A stretch of DNA of 14,831 nt from an archaeon (GTDB taxonomy: Archaea; Nanobdellota; Nanobdellia; Pacearchaeales; GW2011-AR1). Both the position numbers and the translations under genes were made by a program. Under the pieces are notes generated by a model that saw only the letters and a program-made list of their open reading frames with translations, had not been told where the DNA came from and ran no database searches. Location: contig JAUVHP010000020.1 in NCBI GenBank assembly GCA_030593225.1, positions 1 through 14,831 on the forward strand, given 5' to 3'. The first letter of the stretch is position 1, and every line of letters starts with the position of its first letter. Positions 12,756-14,831 of this stretch are shown piece after piece.

Positions 12756-14831
12756 ATGAAACCAAAAATTAGACAGCCGATTGTCACAATTTGCGGACAT
12801 GTTGACCATGGAAAATGTGTATCAGAGGATACAATAATCCCTCTTATAGATGGAACTTTGGTAACTGCAAAAGAATTATTTGAAAATAATTTTAATAAAA
12901 TAAAATCTAAAAAAATAGATGACGGAGTATTACAAGACATATCTAAAAAAAACATAAAGTTATTTTCATTTGACAAAAACAAACTTATCACAACCCCAAT
13001 TTCGCACATTTGGAAAAGAGAAGCCAAAACTTTAATAGAGATAAAAACAGCAGCAGGAGATATAATAAAAACAACTCCAGAACACCCATACTTTACTTTC
13101 TCTATCGACGGACCAAAAGAAAAACAAGCAGTTGAATTAGAAAGAGGAGAATATATAGCAATTCCAAAAAAAATAAAAATAAAAGATATATCTCCTAAAA
13201 AAACCATTATTGAAAAATTAAAAAGTCTAAACAACTTTGTTTGTTTTCTTAATGAAGATTTTGAAACCTTAAATAAAAAATTAAAAAAATATCAATTAAA
13301 AACTCTCTCTAAAAAATTAAAGATTCCGCACTTGGCAGATTCAATAAAAAAAAATAGAATTAGAATAAAAGATTTATTTAAATTAGGAGAATTTCTAAAA
13401 ATTTCAGATAATGAAATTTATTCATATATTGATGCCATAAAAAATTCTGACGAAAAACAACGAGCAGGACATACAAGTAAACAAATAAAACTTCCTGATT
13501 TAAATGAATTAGAAAAACTAGGATACATATTAGGATGTATTGCTGGAGATGGGCATTTAAGTAAAACTCAAGTTTTATTAGATAATAATGATTCTGAAAT
13601 TTTGGAAACTTACAAAGATTATCTAAAGGAAATTTTTGATCTGGATTCAAAAATAAAACAAAATCACACATGTAAAACCGTTGTCAATAAAGGAGGATTA
13701 ACATTCAAAAGAATTTTTACAGACATATTTGATTTTCCAGATAAAGAGAAATCTGCCAAAATAAAAGTTCCAAAAATTGCACAAAATAATAAAGAAATAT
13801 TTCGAGGTTTTTTTTCAGGGCTACTAGATACAGATGGGCATGTCTCTAAAATAAATCATTCAATAGAAATTACAAGCAAAAGTAATCTATTGATAAAACA
13901 ATGTTCCACACTTTTATTAAATTTTAATATAAATTCTACAATATACAAAAAAAAAGGTTTTTACTATCTAAGAATTTGTAATAAAAAATATCTAAACAAT
14001 TTTTTAATTAATTTTAGACCTAGATTAAAGAGAAAATTAGAAAGGATAATTAGCGCCTCAAAAAAAGCGCAATCAAGCAGAATCTTTGATATAATTCCTT
14101 TGAATAAAAAAATACTCAAAGAATTAAAACTTCCAACAAAGCCCAACAAAAAAATTCCTTATTTTAATAAATATATAAAATCGCAAAATATCACAACATC
14201 ATTTATGAAAAAAGTTTTAGAAAACATAGAAGAAAAAAATTTAATTTCAGAGAAGTTATACAATCTTCTTGAATCTGATTTAACTTATGTAAAAATTGTT
14301 TCAAAAAAAGAAATAAAAAATTCTGAAAAATATGTTTATGATTTTACTATTCCTAAAACGCATAATTTTGTTGCAGAAAGAACTTTAATTCACAATACTT
14401 CAATTTTAGATTGTCTTAGAAGCTCTTGCGTTCAGGAGGGTGAAGCAGGAGGAATTACTCAAAAAATTTCTTTCACATCTTACCCAATAGACCAGCTAAA
14501 AAAGGTCTGCCCTTTAATTGAAAAATCAGAAATCAAATTAGATATTCCTGGATTTTTATTAATCGACACGCCCGGTCACGCAGCATTCACAAACCTAAGA
14601 AAACGAGGGGGTTCTTTAGCTGACCTAGCAGTTTTAGTAATTGATATTAACGACGGAATAAAGCCCCAAACAGCAGAAGTAATTCAAATCCTAAAACACA
14701 ATAAAACGCCTTTCATTATAGCACTAAATAAAATAGATAATATCTCAAGTTGGAAAAAACTAAATGACAATTTACAGAAAAGCATAGAATCACAACCACA
14801 AAATATTAAGCAAATTTTTAATGAAAGATAT
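12756..14831 (+). CDS. infB: Translation initiation factor aIF5B/IF2, intein-containing, 3' end outside the window
   Basis: The open frame runs from ATG 12756 to the window end (692 codons, no stop). The factor is the GTPase that promotes subunit joining and initiator-tRNA placement on the ribosome. Only about 13 residues precede the G domain, the archaeal form. G1 is GHVDHGK (14-20) continued after the intein by TSILD (548-552). The effector region is EAGGITQ (563-569), followed by G3 DTPGH and G4 NKID. Domains II-IV lie beyond the window. The G1 motif is split exactly between Lys20 and Thr548, so without protein splicing the GTPase would be inactive. Spliced protein within the window would be 165 residues so far. 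Confidence 0.97.
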   Translation, partial: MKPKIRQPIVTICGHVDHGKCVSEDTIIPLIDGTLVTAKELFENNFNKIKSKKIDDGVLQDISKKNIKLFSFDKNKLITTPISHIWKREAKTLIEIKTAAGDIIKTTPEHPYFTFSIDGPKEKQAVELERGEYIAIPKKIKIKDISPKKTIIEKLKSLNNFVCFLNEDFETLNKKLKKYQLKTLSKKLKIPHLADSIKKNRIRIKDLFKLGEFLKISDNEIYSYIDAIKNSDEKQRAGHTSKQIKLPDLNELEKLGYILGCIAGDGHLSKTQVLLDNNDSEILETYKDYLKEIFDLDSKIKQNHTCKTVVNKGGLTFKRIFTDIFDFPDKEKSAKIKVPKIAQNNKEIFRGFFSGLLDTDGHVSKINHSIEITSKSNLLIKQCSTLLLNFNINSTIYKKKGFYYLRICNKKYLNNFLINFRPRLKRKLERIISASKKAQSSRIFDIIPLNKKILKELKLPTKPNKKIPYFNKYIKSQNITTSFMKKVLENIEEKNLISEKLYNLLESDLTYVKIVSKKEIKNSEKYVYDFTIPKTHNFVAERTLIHNTSILDCLRSSCVQEGEAGGITQKISFTSYPIDQLKKVCPLIEKSEIKLDIPGFLLIDTPGHAAFTNLRKRGGSLADLAVLVIDINDGIKPQTAEVIQILKHNKTPFIIALNKIDNISSWKKLNDNLQKSIESQPQNIKQIFNERY
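12816..14396 (+). mobile_element. Intein with LAGLIDADG homing endonuclease in the aIF5B P-loop
   Basis: This in-frame 527-residue insert covers residues 21-547 of the precursor. Splicing motifs: N-terminal Cys21 (CVSEDTIIPL), block B TPEH (107-110), a YVYDFTIPKTHNFVAE block F, and C-terminal His546-Asn547 followed by Thr548 as the +1 nucleophile. Endonuclease motifs: LGYILGCIAGDGHL (255-268) and GLLDTDGHVS (355-364), with the catalytic Asp residues D265 and D360 kept. About 110 residues between block B and the first LAGLIDADG motif are helical and basic (KKLKIPHLADSIKKN), perhaps DNA-binding. All expected residues for splicing and cutting are present, so both functions appear intact. Insertion after the P-loop Lys of IF2 is a known archaeal intein site. 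Confidence 0.97.

Noticed and set aside
12749..14149. Minus-strand ORFs opposite aIF5B and its intein
   Set aside because: The plus strand has a continuous frame with all aIF5B and intein motifs; the opposite frames are hydrophobic shadows of Lys/Asn codons.
1..14831. CRISPR arrays, transposase or integrase genes
   Set aside because: No regularly spaced repeats of 20-40 nt were seen, and no protein with DDE, HUH, tyrosine- or serine-recombinase motifs.

Overview
The window looks like a very AT-rich archaeal genome, most likely a small-genome DPANN-type archaeon (Pacearchaeota/Woesearchaeota-like). The reasons are an archaeal-style aIF5B/IF2 that begins almost directly at its G domain and carries a P-loop intein; TATA-like boxes about 25 nt upstream of most start codons with no Shine-Dalgarno, which implies leaderless mRNAs; a malic enzyme and a MazF-like toxin of types common in such genomes; and cysteine-rich secreted proteins. 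The lineage is inferred from style, not from a phylogenetic marker.

Layout. (1) 1-~144 is the 3' end of a 23S rRNA gene. (2) ~145-2500 is a 2.2-kb stretch flanked by duplicated pieces of the 23S 3' end and of the sequence just after it. It holds a two-pass membrane protein, a secreted Cys-rich protein, an unrecognised 125-aa protein and a DUF2283 protein. The right-hand copy also contains a fragment resembling the 5' half of tRNA-Leu. (3) 2454-3912 is a small membrane protein behind a Fic protein with a winged-helix-like N terminus, both on the minus strand. (4) 4017-8161 is a small questionable ORF and then a very large (about 1308 aa) secreted, Cys-rich, acidic protein. (5) 8263-10759, minus strand, holds a basic coiled-coil protein, malic enzyme and a membrane-anchored thermonuclease with an Excalibur domain. 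(6) ~10930-12225 is an accessory or decaying region: a GC-richer possible structured RNA or element remnant, a PIN-domain gene broken by two frameshifts, a convergent 47-aa ORF, a C-terminal protein fragment that follows a 29-bp sequence also found at 1464-1492, and a GC-rich hairpin. (7) 12226-12621 is a MazF/PemK-like toxin. (8) 12756-14831 is aIF5B/IF2, running off the window, interrupted after the P-loop Lys by a 527-aa intein with an intact-looking LAGLIDADG endonuclease.

How the genes fit together. Housekeeping functions (rRNA, malic enzyme, aIF5B) alternate with cell-surface proteins and mobile or toxin-like accessory genes (Fic, DUF2283, broken PIN, MazF-like, homing intein). I found no CRISPR array, no integrase or transposase gene and no complete tRNA. 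The best candidates for a second look are the duplicated 23S 3' end, the aIF5B P-loop intein, the giant secreted protein and the GC-rich non-coding block near 10.95-11.14 kb.
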